From Oscillospiraceae bacterium (GTDB lineage: Bacteria; Bacillota; Clostridia; Oscillospirales; Ruminococcaceae): a stretch of 64,000 nucleotides of DNA. Every line of letters begins with the position of its first letter. Position 1 is the first letter of the stretch. The translations under genes were made by a program, and so were the position numbers. The notes beneath the pieces were generated by a model. That model saw only the letters and a program-made list of their open reading frames with translations, did no database searches and was not told the DNA's origin. Positions 46,888 to 57,935 of this stretch are shown here, in pieces. The stretch covers positions 1 through 64,000 of the forward strand of contig JAQUYD010000006.1 in the NCBI GenBank assembly GCA_028692035.1. Direction: 5' to 3'.

Positions 46888-49158
46888 ATGGCGTTTCCAA
46901 GCACGACAGTACAAATGAAAAAACGGATCATCGCCTTGATTTTGGCTCTGTCGGTGGTGGGTTCTTCCATTATCGTAGGGCGGCTGTTCCAACTGCAGGT
47001 GGTGCAGGCGGAGGATCTGCAAAAGCGGGCGGCCCGCCAACAAATGCGGGTGACTAGCCTCAGTGCCCAGCGGGGGACGATCTATGACCGCAACGGCGAG
47101 ATCCTCGCCATGAGCGGTACCGTCTGGACCGTCTATTTGTCGCCGGTGGATATTGATTCGGAGGAGGAACGGGCGCTGATCGCCAAAGGCCTTTCGGAGA
47201 TTTTGGATGTGTCTGAGGAATTCGTACTGGAAAAGTCCCAGCGCAATACCTATTATGAAATCATCAAAAAGAAGATCGAACGCCCTCTGGCCGATGAGGT
47301 GACCGCGTTTGTTACCGAAAACGAGATTTCCTGCGTGGGATTGGAAGAGGACTACAAGCGATACTATCCCTACGGGACCCTGGCATCAACCGTGCTGGGC
47401 TTTACCGGCAGCGAAAACCAGGGCGCTTATGGCATTGAATCGTATTACGACAACGCTTTGAGCGGAACAAACGGCCAGGTCGTGTCGGCCAAAAACGCCT
47501 GGGGCACGGATATGCCCTTCAAATACGAAAAGATGTACGAAGCCAAAAACGGAAACGATCTGGTACTGACCATCGATGTCAACATCCAGCGGTTTGTAGA
47601 TAAGCATTTGGAACAGGCGGTCATTGAGCACGAGGTACAGAATAAAGCTTGTGCCATTGTGATGGACGTGAAAACCGGCGAGATCCTCGCCATGAGCACC
47701 AAGCCCGATTTTGACCCCAACACGCCGAACGCCATCTACGACGCAAATGTACAGGCGCAGCTGGACGCCATCACCGACGAAACAAAATATCAAGAGGCCC
47801 TGCTAGAAGCCCAGTACGCCCAATGGCGGAACAAAGCCATTTCCGACCCTTATGAACCAGGTTCCGTTTTTAAGATCATTACGGCTTCCTCCGTGCTGGA
47901 GGAAAAGGTGATCGGGTTAAATCATTCCTTTACCTGTACCGGAGAGTACGAAACCGGCGGCGTGACCTACCACTGCTGGAAGTTGGCGGGCCATGGGACC
48001 CAGAATTTTGCCCAAACTCTGCAAAATTCCTGCAACCCGGCTTTTATTTCTTACGGCCAGGCGCTGGGCGCAGAAAAATTCCGCGAATACTTTCGGGCAT
48101 TTGGACTGACCCAGACCACCGGCGTCGATCTGCCCGGAGAAGCGGGTAGCATTTACCATACAGAAGAGGATTTCGGGATTACGGAGCTGTCCAGCAGCTC
48201 CTTTGGCCAGACGTTTAAGATCACGGCGTTGCAGCTAATCACGGCGGTTTCTGCGGCAGTCAACGGAGGCGAGCTGATGCAGCCTTATGTGGTGAAGCAG
48301 GTGGTGGACGAAGAGAAAAACGTCGTATCCCAAACGGCGCCGGTGGTCAAACGCCAGGTGATCTCCAACGAGACCAGCGCAACCATGAAATCGTTGTGCG
48401 AAAGCGTTGTATCCGACGGATCAGGCCGAAAAGCGCAGCTGCCCGGTTTCCGCATCGGTGGCAAAACTGGGACCTCCGAAAAGTTGGGTGCTGGCGACAG
48501 CGACTGGAAAATCTTGTCCTTTGTGGGCTTTGCGCCGGCGGACGATCCGGAAATCGCGGTGCTGGTCATGCTGGACGAACCCAAGCTGGATGACCCTTAC
48601 GGCTCCACCATTGCGGCGCCTATCGTAAAAAATATGCTGGCGGATATCCTGCCCTACCTGGGGATGGAGGCCGACCTGGACGTGAATGAAAACACCAGCG
48701 TGCCGGTGCCAAACCTGGCCGGTGTGATGCTGGAGGAAGCCCAGTCGCAGCTGATTGATTTGGGGCTTAAGGCCCGTATTGTAGGCGAAGGGGATTCGGT
48801 GCTCAAGCAGGTGCCGCAGTACGGTTATGAAATTCCCTACGGCGGTACGGTGATCCTTTATACGGATGAAACGGAGTTGGCCGAAACCGTATCGGTGCCC
48901 AATGTGCTGGGTAAGACCGGGAAACAGGCCAATACAGCCATTTTAAACGCCGGGCTCAACATCAAAATTGAAGGGGACTTTGAGGATAATGTGCAAACCC
49001 AGGTGATCAGCCAATCCCCTTCTCCGGATGAAAAAGTGCAGCCGGGAACGGTGGTCACGGTGACGGTCCAGCAGGTGGGCAGCAATACAGATACAAATGA
49101 AAGTCCCGAAAATGCGACGAATTTAGTCACACTTCAGCCTGGAAATGTGGTAAAATAA
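46888..49158 (+). CDS. Penicillin-binding protein (PBP2x/SpoVD-like) with PASTA domains
   Basis: AISDPYEPGSVFKIITASSVLEE, GGKTGTSEK, C-terminal PASTA repeats VPNLAGVMLEEAQ / VPNVLGKTGKQAN. Confidence 0.94.
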   Translation: MAFPSTTVQMKKRIIALILALSVVGSSIIVGRLFQLQVVQAEDLQKRAARQQMRVTSLSAQRGTIYDRNGEILAMSGTVWTVYLSPVDIDSEEERALIAKGLSEILDVSEEFVLEKSQRNTYYEIIKKKIERPLADEVTAFVTENEISCVGLEEDYKRYYPYGTLASTVLGFTGSENQGAYGIESYYDNALSGTNGQVVSAKNAWGTDMPFKYEKMYEAKNGNDLVLTIDVNIQRFVDKHLEQAVIEHEVQNKACAIVMDVKTGEILAMSTKPDFDPNTPNAIYDANVQAQLDAITDETKYQEALLEAQYAQWRNKAISDPYEPGSVFKIITASSVLEEKVIGLNHSFTCTGEYETGGVTYHCWKLAGHGTQNFAQTLQNSCNPAFISYGQALGAEKFREYFRAFGLTQTTGVDLPGEAGSIYHTEEDFGITELSSSSFGQTFKITALQLITAVSAAVNGGELMQPYVVKQVVDEEKNVVSQTAPVVKRQVISNETSATMKSLCESVVSDGSGRKAQLPGFRIGGKTGTSEKLGAGDSDWKILSFVGFAPADDPEIAVLVMLDEPKLDDPYGSTIAAPIVKNMLADILPYLGMEADLDVNENTSVPVPNLAGVMLEEAQSQLIDLGLKARIVGEGDSVLKQVPQYGYEIPYGGTVILYTDETELAETVSVPNVLGKTGKQANTAILNAGLNIKIEGDFEDNVQTQVISQSPSPDEKVQPGTVVTVTVQQVGSNTDTNESPENATNLVTLQPGNVVK

Positions 49159-49163
49159 AATAT

Positions 49164-50681
49164 ATGGCTGAATGCAAAGAAAGAGAAGCATTCCCCATCG
49201 CAGCAAAGGGGGTAAACAGTTTGAAGCTTTTTGACTTGATGAACGGAATCCCGTTTCAGGGGAATCTGGAAAACCGGGAGATCGGGATGGTGACCAGCGA
49301 TTCCAGGCAGATCACGCCCGGTTGCCTGTTTGTTTGTATCGCCGGCGCCCGGTTTGACGGGCATACGGCGGCGCGCCAGGTTTTGGCAGACGGCGCGGCG
49401 GCAGTGGTGTGTGAAAAAGATTTGGGGCTGGACAGTCAGCTTTTGGTCGCGGACAGCCGGGAAGCGTACGGCATAATTTGCAGCAATTTTTACGGGAATC
49501 CCTCTCGGAAAATAAAACTGATCGGGATTACGGGAACCAACGGGAAAACCACCTGCACCTACTTGATCAAGCACCTACTGGAATCGGCGGGCAAAAAGGT
49601 GGGGCTCATCGGGACTATCCACAATGAGATCGGCGACATGGTCCTGCCGGCGAAAAACACGACCCCGGACCCGGGGGAGCTGCATGTACTGTTTATGCGT
49701 ATGGCCCAGGCGGGCTGCGAATATGTGGTGATGGAGGCATCCTCCCATGCGCTGGATCAAAAACGCCTGTCGGGGTGCCGGTTCGCCGTAGGGGTATTCA
49801 CCAATCTGACCCAGGACCATCTGGATTACCATATCACAATGGAGGCTTACTATCAGGCCAAAAAAAAGCTGTTTGATCTTTCCGACGCGGCGGTGGTCAA
49901 TCTTGACGACGCGTATGGCCGCAGGCTGGCGAAAGAGCTGTCCTGCCCGGTCCGGACTTTTTCCATCTGGGACGACGCGGCGGACTTTACGGCCCGGGAT
50001 ATCCGGCCAGCCGTAGACCGGAACCGGTTTACGGTGGTGGGCGAATCCCAGATCGGCCGGGTGGATTTTCCCATGCCGGGCGAATTCTCGGTGGCCAATG
50101 CCATGGCCGCGGGGATCGCGGCGCTGACCTTGGGGATGACGTTACAGCAGGTCTGCGCGGGCCTGTCCAGCTGTCCGGGAATCCCGGGGCGGACAGAGGT
50201 GCTTTCCACCGGCACGGATTTTACGGTGATTCGGGACTATGCACACACGCCGGATGGGCTGGAAAAAGTGCTGCCTGCCATCAAACCATTTGTCCAAAAT
50301 CGCTTGATGGTTCTCTTCGGCTGCGCCGGGGAGCGGGATCCTTCCAAGCGGATCCACATGGCCGAAGCGGTGGTCAAATATGCCGATTATATGATTTTGA
50401 CTTCCGATAATCCCCGGCGGGAGGATCCGGTCAAGATCATTGAAGACGCGCTACCGGGATTTGAGGGGACGAACGTTCCCTACGAAGTGATCCCAGATCG
50501 TTATAAGGCCATCGAGTGGGCGTTGGCCCACGCCCAGCCCGGCGACGTGCTGCTGCTGGCGGGAAAGGGCCACGAGGATTATCAGGTGCTGGATTACGGC
50601 ACCATCCATTTTGACGAGCGGGAAGTTGTGGCACGGCTTTTGGCCGAGCAGCGCAAATCAGGAAGTGAGGGAGTTCTTTGA
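49164..50681 (+). CDS. murE: UDP-MurNAc-tripeptide synthetase
   Basis: GITGTNGKTTCTYLIKHLLE; DNPRREDP. Confidence 0.94.
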   Translation: MAECKEREAFPIAAKGVNSLKLFDLMNGIPFQGNLENREIGMVTSDSRQITPGCLFVCIAGARFDGHTAARQVLADGAAAVVCEKDLGLDSQLLVADSREAYGIICSNFYGNPSRKIKLIGITGTNGKTTCTYLIKHLLESAGKKVGLIGTIHNEIGDMVLPAKNTTPDPGELHVLFMRMAQAGCEYVVMEASSHALDQKRLSGCRFAVGVFTNLTQDHLDYHITMEAYYQAKKKLFDLSDAAVVNLDDAYGRRLAKELSCPVRTFSIWDDAADFTARDIRPAVDRNRFTVVGESQIGRVDFPMPGEFSVANAMAAGIAALTLGMTLQQVCAGLSSCPGIPGRTEVLSTGTDFTVIRDYAHTPDGLEKVLPAIKPFVQNRLMVLFGCAGERDPSKRIHMAEAVVKYADYMILTSDNPRREDPVKIIEDALPGFEGTNVPYEVIPDRYKAIEWALAHAQPGDVLLLAGKGHEDYQVLDYGTIHFDEREVVARLLAEQRKSGSEGVL

Positions 50682-52036
50682 GCGGCTATTTCTTAAGCGA
50701 AATCAGCGAATGGATCTGTGCGGATAAAAAGTTGTTCGGCACGGTGGGAGAAATTGTGACCGATTCCAGAAAGATTACGCCTGGTTGCCTGTTTATCGCG
50801 TTAGAGGGCGAATCCTTTGACGGGCACCGCTTTATTGGCGATGCCCTGGAAAAAGGCGCGGTAGCGGCCGTTGCCCATAAAAAGGGTGCGGAACCTGCGG
50901 AAAAGACTCTGTATGTGGGCAACACCGAGCGGGCGCTACGGGCGCTGGCCAGGATGCACCGGATTAAGCTCGATCCGGTGACGGTGGGTGTTACCGGCAG
51001 CGTGGGCAAAACCACCACCCGGGAAATGATCGCAGCGGTGGTGCGGCAAAAATACCATACGCTGACCACGCCGGAAAATTTAAATAACAACATCGGTATG
51101 CCCCAGACCCTTTTACAGCTGACGCCGGAACATCAGGCGGCTGTAATCGAAATGGGCATGACCGCTTTGGGCGAGATCGAGGAGCTGGCCACCACGTTGC
51201 TGCCCCAGATCGGGGTCATCACCAACATCGGCGTTTCCCATATGGAGCGGCTGGGCAGCCAGAAAAACATCCGCCAGGCCAAGTTGGAGATCGTCCAAGG
51301 ACTGCGGGAGGGGGCGCCCTTGCTGCTCAATGGCGACGATTCGATGCTGTGGGGCTACGAAAACCCGGATTTAAAGGTGATCTTTTACGGGATCGAGAAC
51401 AAAAACTGCCAGATTACCGCGAAGGATTTGGTCGTGCTGATGGGAAGCACCACCTTTACCATCTGTTATCAGGGCGAAAAATACCCGGCCCGCATCCCCT
51501 GTATGGGCAGCCACAATGTGCTCAACGCGCTGGCGGCTTTCGGCGTAGGCGTTTGCCTGGGGATAGATCCCCGGGAGGCGGCTGCAGCGCTGGACAAATA
51601 CCAGGTTACCGGCTGGCGGCAGAAGATCACGCCATTTCACGGTTTCACCGTGGTGGAAGACTGTTATAATGCGGGGCCGGAATCCATGAAGGCGGCGCTG
51701 TCCACCCTGTCGGGGATGCCCTGCACAGGGCGGCGGATCGCGGTGTTGGCGGATATGCTGGAATTGGGCTATTTGTCCGAGCAGGCCCACCGGCTGACCG
51801 GTCAGCTGGCGGGGCGCGTCAAGCTGGACGCGGTCTATGCGTATGGGGAAATGGCACGTTTGATCGTTGAAGAAGCGAAAGCCGCCGGGGTGCCGGATGC
51901 GGTTTGGTTCCCGGAAAAGCAGGCACTGACCGGCCATGTGCTGGCGTCGGTTCGCCCAGGGGATATCCTTTGGGTAAAGGGCAGCCATGGGATGGCGTTG
52001 GAAACGCTGGTCCAGGAAGTCTACCAGCAGGCTTAA
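50678..52036 (+). CDS. murF: UDP-MurNAc-pentapeptide synthetase
   Basis: GVTGSVGKTTTREMI; NLNNNIGMPQTLL; DCYNAGPESMKAAL. Confidence 0.94.
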   Translation: MSGYFLSEISEWICADKKLFGTVGEIVTDSRKITPGCLFIALEGESFDGHRFIGDALEKGAVAAVAHKKGAEPAEKTLYVGNTERALRALARMHRIKLDPVTVGVTGSVGKTTTREMIAAVVRQKYHTLTTPENLNNNIGMPQTLLQLTPEHQAAVIEMGMTALGEIEELATTLLPQIGVITNIGVSHMERLGSQKNIRQAKLEIVQGLREGAPLLLNGDDSMLWGYENPDLKVIFYGIENKNCQITAKDLVVLMGSTTFTICYQGEKYPARIPCMGSHNVLNALAAFGVGVCLGIDPREAAAALDKYQVTGWRQKITPFHGFTVVEDCYNAGPESMKAALSTLSGMPCTGRRIAVLADMLELGYLSEQAHRLTGQLAGRVKLDAVYAYGEMARLIVEEAKAAGVPDAVWFPEKQALTGHVLASVRPGDILWVKGSHGMALETLVQEVYQQA

Positions 52037-52084
52037 AATGCAGCCAACGACAACAGGCCGCGGCAGGCGGCGGATAAGGGGCGT

Positions 52085-53098
52085 ATGATGAGGACGTTTA
52101 TTATTCTAATGACAGCATTACTGGCCTTTGGCATTACTGCCTTGATGGGATTTTGGCTGATCCCGCTGCTGCGGAAGGTCAAATATGGCCAGACCATTTT
52201 GGACATTGGCCCGGTGTGGCATAAGAATAAGCAAGGGACCCCGACGATGGGTGGCTTTATGTTTATTGCAGGTGTGCTGGCTGCGGTTACAATGGGCTAT
52301 TTGGTGTATATGGGCGCAGGCGGCGGGGAAAATGAAATATCCCCTATTTTTGGGACCCGGCTGTTTGCCGGCATGATTATGGCCATGGCTTTTGCCTTTC
52401 TGGGTTTTATGGACGACTACATCAAGGTGGTCAAAAAGCGGAACCTGGGCCTGACCGCCGGGCAAAAAATGATCATGCAGATCCTGATTGCGGCGATTTA
52501 CCTGGTTATTCTCTATCTGGCGGGGGATACTTCCACTGTATTGAGAATCCCGTTTCTTGGGGATTTGGATTTGGGCCTGTTTTATTATCCCATCGCGCTG
52601 TTCATTCTGGTTGTGGGTACGGTCAACGCAGTGAACCTGACCGACGGCATTGACGGACTGGCAAGCTCCGTAACCTTTATCGCGTCGCTGGGATTTATGG
52701 TCATCGCCGCGCTTTTCTCGATTTATGAGATGCAACTGCTGGCGGTAGCGGTGGCCGGCGCGATGCTGGGTTTTTTGGTCTGGAACTTCCATCCGGCCAA
52801 GGTGTTCATGGGCGATACCGGTTCCATGTTTTTAGGCGGGCTGGTAGTAGCGATGGGATTCGGGCTGGGGCTGCCGTTCCTCATCGCCATCATCGGGATA
52901 ATTTATCTGGGCGAGACCCTTTCGGTCATGCTGCAGGTGGCCTCCTTTAAGCTCACCGGCAAGAGGATTTTTAAAATGAGCCCCATCCACCACCATTTTG
53001 AAATGAGCGGCTGGAGCGAAGTGAAAATTGTAGCTGTATTTTCTTTGATTACGGCTGTGGGCTGCGCTTTGGCAGTCTGGTGGGTCGTATCCCTGTAA
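52085..53098 (+). CDS. mraY: Phospho-N-acetylmuramoyl-pentapeptide transferase
   Basis: GTPTMGG, LTDGIDGLA, MGDTGSMFLGG, SPIHHHFEMSGW. Confidence 0.97.
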   Translation: MMRTFIILMTALLAFGITALMGFWLIPLLRKVKYGQTILDIGPVWHKNKQGTPTMGGFMFIAGVLAAVTMGYLVYMGAGGGENEISPIFGTRLFAGMIMAMAFAFLGFMDDYIKVVKKRNLGLTAGQKMIMQILIAAIYLVILYLAGDTSTVLRIPFLGDLDLGLFYYPIALFILVVGTVNAVNLTDGIDGLASSVTFIASLGFMVIAALFSIYEMQLLAVAVAGAMLGFLVWNFHPAKVFMGDTGSMFLGGLVVAMGFGLGLPFLIAIIGIIYLGETLSVMLQVASFKLTGKRIFKMSPIHHHFEMSGWSEVKIVAVFSLITAVGCALAVWWVVSL

Positions 53099-53131
53099 AA
53101 GAGAATTTTATCCGAAAAGAGGGAAGCGTGG

Positions 53132-54280
53132 ATGGCGCAAAAACAAAATGCACAGGGCAAGAAAACACGTCCGGTGGGCAGGGGGAACATGGATATTACC
53201 TTCCTGGTATTGGTCCTTTTGCTGTTGACGTTTGGATTGATCATGCTTTTTTCCGCCAGCTACGCTTATGCTTATTACCATGACAATGATAGCTTTTACT
53301 ATATCAAAAAACAGATCATTTTTGCCATTGCTGGCATCATCGCCATGATCGTAGCTTCTAATTTTGATTACCGTTATTGGCAGAAGCTGGCTTTGCCGGT
53401 GATGGGTGTTGCCGTCATACTGCTGATCGTGGTGCTGTTTATGCCCAAAATCGCAGGTGTGCACCGCTGGATTCCCGTCGGGAACCTAACCACCTTTCAG
53501 CCCTCAGAGATTGCAAAGTTTGCCATTGTGATCATGTTTGCAAAAATGGTCACCATGTATGGCGAAAAGATGAAGACCTTTCGATACGGCATCGCGCCCT
53601 TTCTGATTGTGTTAGGCATGGTTGCGGGCCTGATGATGCTGGAGCCCCATCTGTCCGGCACCATCCTGATCGCGACCATTGGCATTGTCATGATGTTCGT
53701 CGGCGGTGTTGATCTGAAATGGTTTGCATTGGGCGTTGGCGTGCTGGCGGCAGGCATTGTGATCGTTGTTATGATTCCCGGTGTTATCCAATACGCCCAA
53801 TCCCGCCTGGAATACTGGCTGGATCCCTTTGCGGATCCCCAGGGCTTGGGCTTTCAGACCATCCAATCGCTGCTGGCCATCGGTTCCGGCGGCGTCATGG
53901 GGCTGGGCCTTGGGAACTCCCGACAAAAATACCTGTATATCCCGGAGCCGCAGAACGACTTTGTGTTTTCCATCGTCTGTGAAGAATTGGGCCTGGTTGG
54001 GGCGACGATCATCGTCATCCTGTTTGCGCTTTTGGTGTGGCGCGGATATGTCATCGCCATTCGGGCGCAGGATAAATTTGGAACCATGCTGGCGGTGGGC
54101 CTGACCACGCAGGTGGGCCTGCAGGCGCTTTTGAACATCGCCGTTGTGACCAACACCATTCCCAACACGGGTATTAGCCTGCCGTTTTTCTCCTACGGAG
54201 GCACGGCGCTGATGATGTTGTTGGCACAGATGGGGGTCATTTTGTCCGTTTCCCGGCGCGCGGCGCTGGAAAAACAGTAG
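53132..54280 (+). CDS. ftsW: FtsW/SpoVE family lipid II polymerase
   Basis: RWIPVGNLTTFQPSEIAK, GLGNSRQKYLYIPEPQNDFVFSIVCEELG. Confidence 0.95.
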   Translation: MAQKQNAQGKKTRPVGRGNMDITFLVLVLLLLTFGLIMLFSASYAYAYYHDNDSFYYIKKQIIFAIAGIIAMIVASNFDYRYWQKLALPVMGVAVILLIVVLFMPKIAGVHRWIPVGNLTTFQPSEIAKFAIVIMFAKMVTMYGEKMKTFRYGIAPFLIVLGMVAGLMMLEPHLSGTILIATIGIVMMFVGGVDLKWFALGVGVLAAGIVIVVMIPGVIQYAQSRLEYWLDPFADPQGLGFQTIQSLLAIGSGGVMGLGLGNSRQKYLYIPEPQNDFVFSIVCEELGLVGATIIVILFALLVWRGYVIAIRAQDKFGTMLAVGLTTQVGLQALLNIAVVTNTIPNTGISLPFFSYGGTALMMLLAQMGVILSVSRRAALEKQ

Positions 54281-54294
54281 AGGGGAAGAAGAAT

Positions 54295-55422
54295 ATGCGG
54301 GTTTTATTTGTCTGCGGCGGCACCGGGGGGCATATCAATCCGGCGTTGGCCGTGGCAGGATATTTGAAAAAGCAGCAACCGGACGCTGAAATCCTGTTTG
54401 CCGGTAGCCCCCTGGGAATGGAGGCCGGATTGGTTCCCAAGGCGGGGTTTGCGTTTGCCCCCATCAAGGTCAAAGGTTTCCAGCGGCAATTCAGTTGGCA
54501 CAACCTAAAAAACAACATAATGGCGGTGGCGTATCTGACCACCTCGGGGCGGCGTTCCCGCCAGATTCTACGCCAGTTTTGCCCAGATGTGGTGATGGGA
54601 ACCGGCGGGTATGTCAGCGGCCCGTTGGTGCGGCAGGCGGCAAAAATGGGGATCCCCACCCTGACCCATGAGCAGAACGCCTTCCCCGGTGTGACGACCA
54701 AGCTTTTGAGCCGGTATGTGGATCGGGTGATGCTGGCCGTGCCGGAGGCAAAGAAATATCTCAATCCCGGCGCGCATTATGTGGTCACAGGAAATCCGGT
54801 GCGGGAGGCGTTTTTTACCGCTGACCGGGCGGCTGTCCGGGAAAAAATGGGGCTGGAGGGGAAAATCTGCGTCCTGTCGTTTGGCGGCAGCCTAGGCGCC
54901 CGGCGGATCAACGAAGCCATAGCCCAGTTGATTTCCCATAATAAGGAAAAAACCAACGTTTTTCATATCCACGCCACCGGCGCATATGGAAAGGCTCTTT
55001 TTCCGCAGCTTTTACAGGAAAAAGGGGTTAAAAATGGCACGAAAAATGAAAATTTGGACGTCAGGGAATATATTTATGACATGCCCGAATGCTTTGCAGC
55101 GGCGGATCTGATCATTGGCCGCTCTGGCGCCAGCACCCTCAGCGAACTGGAAGCGTCGGGCAAGGCGTCGATTTTGATTCCGTCCCCCAACGTGGCGGAG
55201 AACCATCAGTATCACAATGCCATGACTCTGGTGCGGAAAAACGCGGCGGTGGTCATCGAGGAAAAAGACCTGACCGGCCAGCGGTTGTGCGAGGAATTTG
55301 ACCGGCTGTGTGCCGACCCTGCAAAATTGCGGCAGTTAGGCGAAAATGCGGCCAACCTTGCGATCAATGACGCCAACGACCGGATCTATCGGCAGATTTT
55401 AGAGCTGTACCAGAAAAAATAG
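54295..55422 (+). CDS. murG: UDP-GlcNAc:lipid I GlcNAc transferase
   Basis: VCGGTGGHINPALAVA; THEQNAFPGVTTK; SGASTLSE. Confidence 0.96.
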   Translation: MRVLFVCGGTGGHINPALAVAGYLKKQQPDAEILFAGSPLGMEAGLVPKAGFAFAPIKVKGFQRQFSWHNLKNNIMAVAYLTTSGRRSRQILRQFCPDVVMGTGGYVSGPLVRQAAKMGIPTLTHEQNAFPGVTTKLLSRYVDRVMLAVPEAKKYLNPGAHYVVTGNPVREAFFTADRAAVREKMGLEGKICVLSFGGSLGARRINEAIAQLISHNKEKTNVFHIHATGAYGKALFPQLLQEKGVKNGTKNENLDVREYIYDMPECFAAADLIIGRSGASTLSELEASGKASILIPSPNVAENHQYHNAMTLVRKNAAVVIEEKDLTGQRLCEEFDRLCADPAKLRQLGENAANLAINDANDRIYRQILELYQKK

Positions 55423-55516
55423 ACGGCTGTTTGCCCTTTTCACCGAAAGCGCCTGGATGCATATGATGAAATGAGCCGCTCCCAGCGGGACTTTTTATCA
55501 GGAAGGATGGGCGTTT

Positions 55517-56770
55517 ATGGGTCGATATGAGATTACGGGCGGGCGGCGCTTGGAGGGGGAAATCTCCATTCAGGGCGCCAAAAACAGTGTTTTGCCAATC
55601 CTGGCGGCGACAGTGCTGACAGCGGGCCGCTGTGCGATACATAATTGCCCTGCTCTTTCCGACACGGCGCTGACCGTTCAGATTCTGCGGACGCTGGGCT
55701 GCCGTGTGGATTGGAGACAGGGGAGCGTTTTGGTAGATGCCTATGGGTTGTCCGATCCGGAATTGCCCGGCGTCTTGACGGGGAAGATGCGTTCGTCCAT
55801 CGTGTTTCTGGGGCCGCTGCTGGCCCGTCATGGCCGCGCAAAAATCGCCTATCCGGGCGGCTGCCGGCTGGGCCCGCGGCCCATTGACCTGCATTTGGAG
55901 GGCCTGCGCCAAATGGGGGCCGTCGTGCGGGAGGAAGAGCAATTTCTGACATGCCAGGTGCCACAAGGGCTGCGGGGCGCCCGGATTGTTTTATCTTTTC
56001 CTAGTGTGGGCGCCACCGAAAATCTGATGATGGCAGCGGTTCTGGCAAAGGGGAAAACCACCCTGATCAACTGTGCCTGCGAGCCGGAGATTGTCGATCT
56101 GGCGGCGTTTTTAAACCGGTGCGGCGCAAAAATCAGCGGCGCGGGGGAAAATACGATCGAGATTGAAGGGGTGTCCGCGCTGCAGGGGTGTGAATATGCG
56201 GTTATCGGCGATCGTATCGCCGCCGCAACCTACCTGACGGCCGCCGCCATGACCGGCGGAAAGGTACTGGTCACCGGGATCTGCCCAGATAGCCTCATGT
56301 CGATGCTGGCACTGCTACAAATGACCGGCAGCGAGGTCCGCTGGGAAGAAACATTCTGTTATTTGGGCGGAAAAGAACGGCCAAAGGCCATACCACAGAT
56401 CCGGACGATGCCCTACCCGGGATTCCCTACCGATGGGTTGCCTCTTTTTTTGTCACTGGCGGCAGTGGCGGATGGAACCGGCATTTTTGTGGAAAACATT
56501 TTTGAAAATCGCTATAGTAGCGTCCCGGGCTTGCAGCGGATGGGGGCAGCGATCCTGCAGGAGGGAAAGGTTGCGGTGGTCGAGGGGCGCGAATCCCTCC
56601 ACGCGGCGGATGTCTGCGCTGAAGATCTACGCGGTGGCGCGGGGCTTGTACTGGCGGCAATGGCGGCCCAGGGCGTCAGCCGGATCGAAGGGATCGACTG
56701 GATTGACCGGGGGTATGAGCGGTTTTGTGAAAATTTGACGGCGCTAGGTGCGCGCGTTTTGAAAAAATAA
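55517..56770 (+). CDS. murA: UDP-GlcNAc 1-carboxyvinyltransferase
   Basis: LEGEISIQGAKNSVLPILAAT; YPGGCRLGPRPIDLHL. Confidence 0.94.
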   Translation: MGRYEITGGRRLEGEISIQGAKNSVLPILAATVLTAGRCAIHNCPALSDTALTVQILRTLGCRVDWRQGSVLVDAYGLSDPELPGVLTGKMRSSIVFLGPLLARHGRAKIAYPGGCRLGPRPIDLHLEGLRQMGAVVREEEQFLTCQVPQGLRGARIVLSFPSVGATENLMMAAVLAKGKTTLINCACEPEIVDLAAFLNRCGAKISGAGENTIEIEGVSALQGCEYAVIGDRIAAATYLTAAAMTGGKVLVTGICPDSLMSMLALLQMTGSEVRWEETFCYLGGKERPKAIPQIRTMPYPGFPTDGLPLFLSLAAVADGTGIFVENIFENRYSSVPGLQRMGAAILQEGKVAVVEGRESLHAADVCAEDLRGGAGLVLAAMAAQGVSRIEGIDWIDRGYERFCENLTALGARVLKK

Positions 56771-56786
56771 AAGGCGGGAAAGAAAA

Positions 56787-57740
56787 ATGAGCAGGAAGCA
56801 GAAACGAAGAAGTGATAAACGCGGCGCCCCCCATCACTATGGGAGAACGAACGAACGCCCGGCTTCTGCGGCGGGAAAGAAACACCGACGGCGTAGAGGG
56901 AACAACGTCCTCTGGTATCTGCTGATTTTGGCTTTTATGGTGACGACTACAATCATTCTGACCACCACTGTCTTTTTTAAAATTAAGACGATTACCGTTA
57001 CCGGCAGCGAGCATTATGATGACCGGTCACTGATCATTTCGTCCGGCATTTTGCTGGAAGAGAATATGTTCCGGCTCAAGGATGGGCAGATCAAGGAGAA
57101 GCTGATCGAGGAGTACAGTTATATTGCCGCAGTAAAGATCCGGCGGCGCCTGCCGGATACGATTATCCTGGAAATCACTGAGGCTGATCCGGCCGGCGCC
57201 ATCGACGCCGGCGCAGGGTACACGCTGATTAGCGGAGAGGGGCGCGTGTTGGAATGTAACACACCGGTCCTGCCAGAGGAAATGCCTGTCGTCATGGGCT
57301 TTTCAGAAGAAACGCCGGCGCAGGGCAGCTATTTGGATGAAACGGATTCGGAGAATGTCAAACGGATGCGGCTGGTTATGGATGCGGTGGAGAAAACTGG
57401 GTTTCTTTATTTTAATATCATCGATCTCTCGGATCCTTACAATTTGAAATTATACTATCAGGATATTTTTGAAATTGTTTTAGGCACGGACACAAATTTG
57501 GAGTATAAACTCGAGCTGGTAACAGAGGTGATTGAGGCGCAAGATCTGGTCGCCAGCTTCCACGGGATCATCGACGCTTCTTACGACGGAGAGGTCTGGA
57601 CCCGGCCGTCTGGCAGCGTGACGCCGCCGTCTTCCACCGGGCAGGGCGGCGGGGATTCGCAAACAGACGCGCCTATCAGCGAATCTGCACCCGGAGAGGG
57701 CCAACAGCAGGATAGTGGGTCGTCGATACCGGAAAGCTAA
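56787..57740 (+). CDS. ftsQ: FtsQ/DivIB-type cell division protein
   Basis: Single TM, POTRA-like ITVTGSEHYDD...AAVKIRRRLPDTIILEITEADP. Confidence 0.88.
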   Translation: MSRKQKRRSDKRGAPHHYGRTNERPASAAGKKHRRRRGNNVLWYLLILAFMVTTTIILTTTVFFKIKTITVTGSEHYDDRSLIISSGILLEENMFRLKDGQIKEKLIEEYSYIAAVKIRRRLPDTIILEITEADPAGAIDAGAGYTLISGEGRVLECNTPVLPEEMPVVMGFSEETPAQGSYLDETDSENVKRMRLVMDAVEKTGFLYFNIIDLSDPYNLKLYYQDIFEIVLGTDTNLEYKLELVTEVIEAQDLVASFHGIIDASYDGEVWTRPSGSVTPPSSTGQGGGDSQTDAPISESAPGEGQQQDSGSSIPES

Positions 57741-57935
57741 AGAAAATATTGTAAATTTCAGTGAAAAAGTCCGAAAAAACGGGCAGAATCAGTAGATTTA
57801 CTATTGAATTGAGACGAAAAAAATGGTACTCTAAAATGAGAAAGTTTGAATCTATTTTTTGTTGACATCAGCATCCGGAGCTGGCCGTTTACGGCTCCTG
57901 TTTGGGATAAAAGAAATTTTAGGAGGAAATAAAAA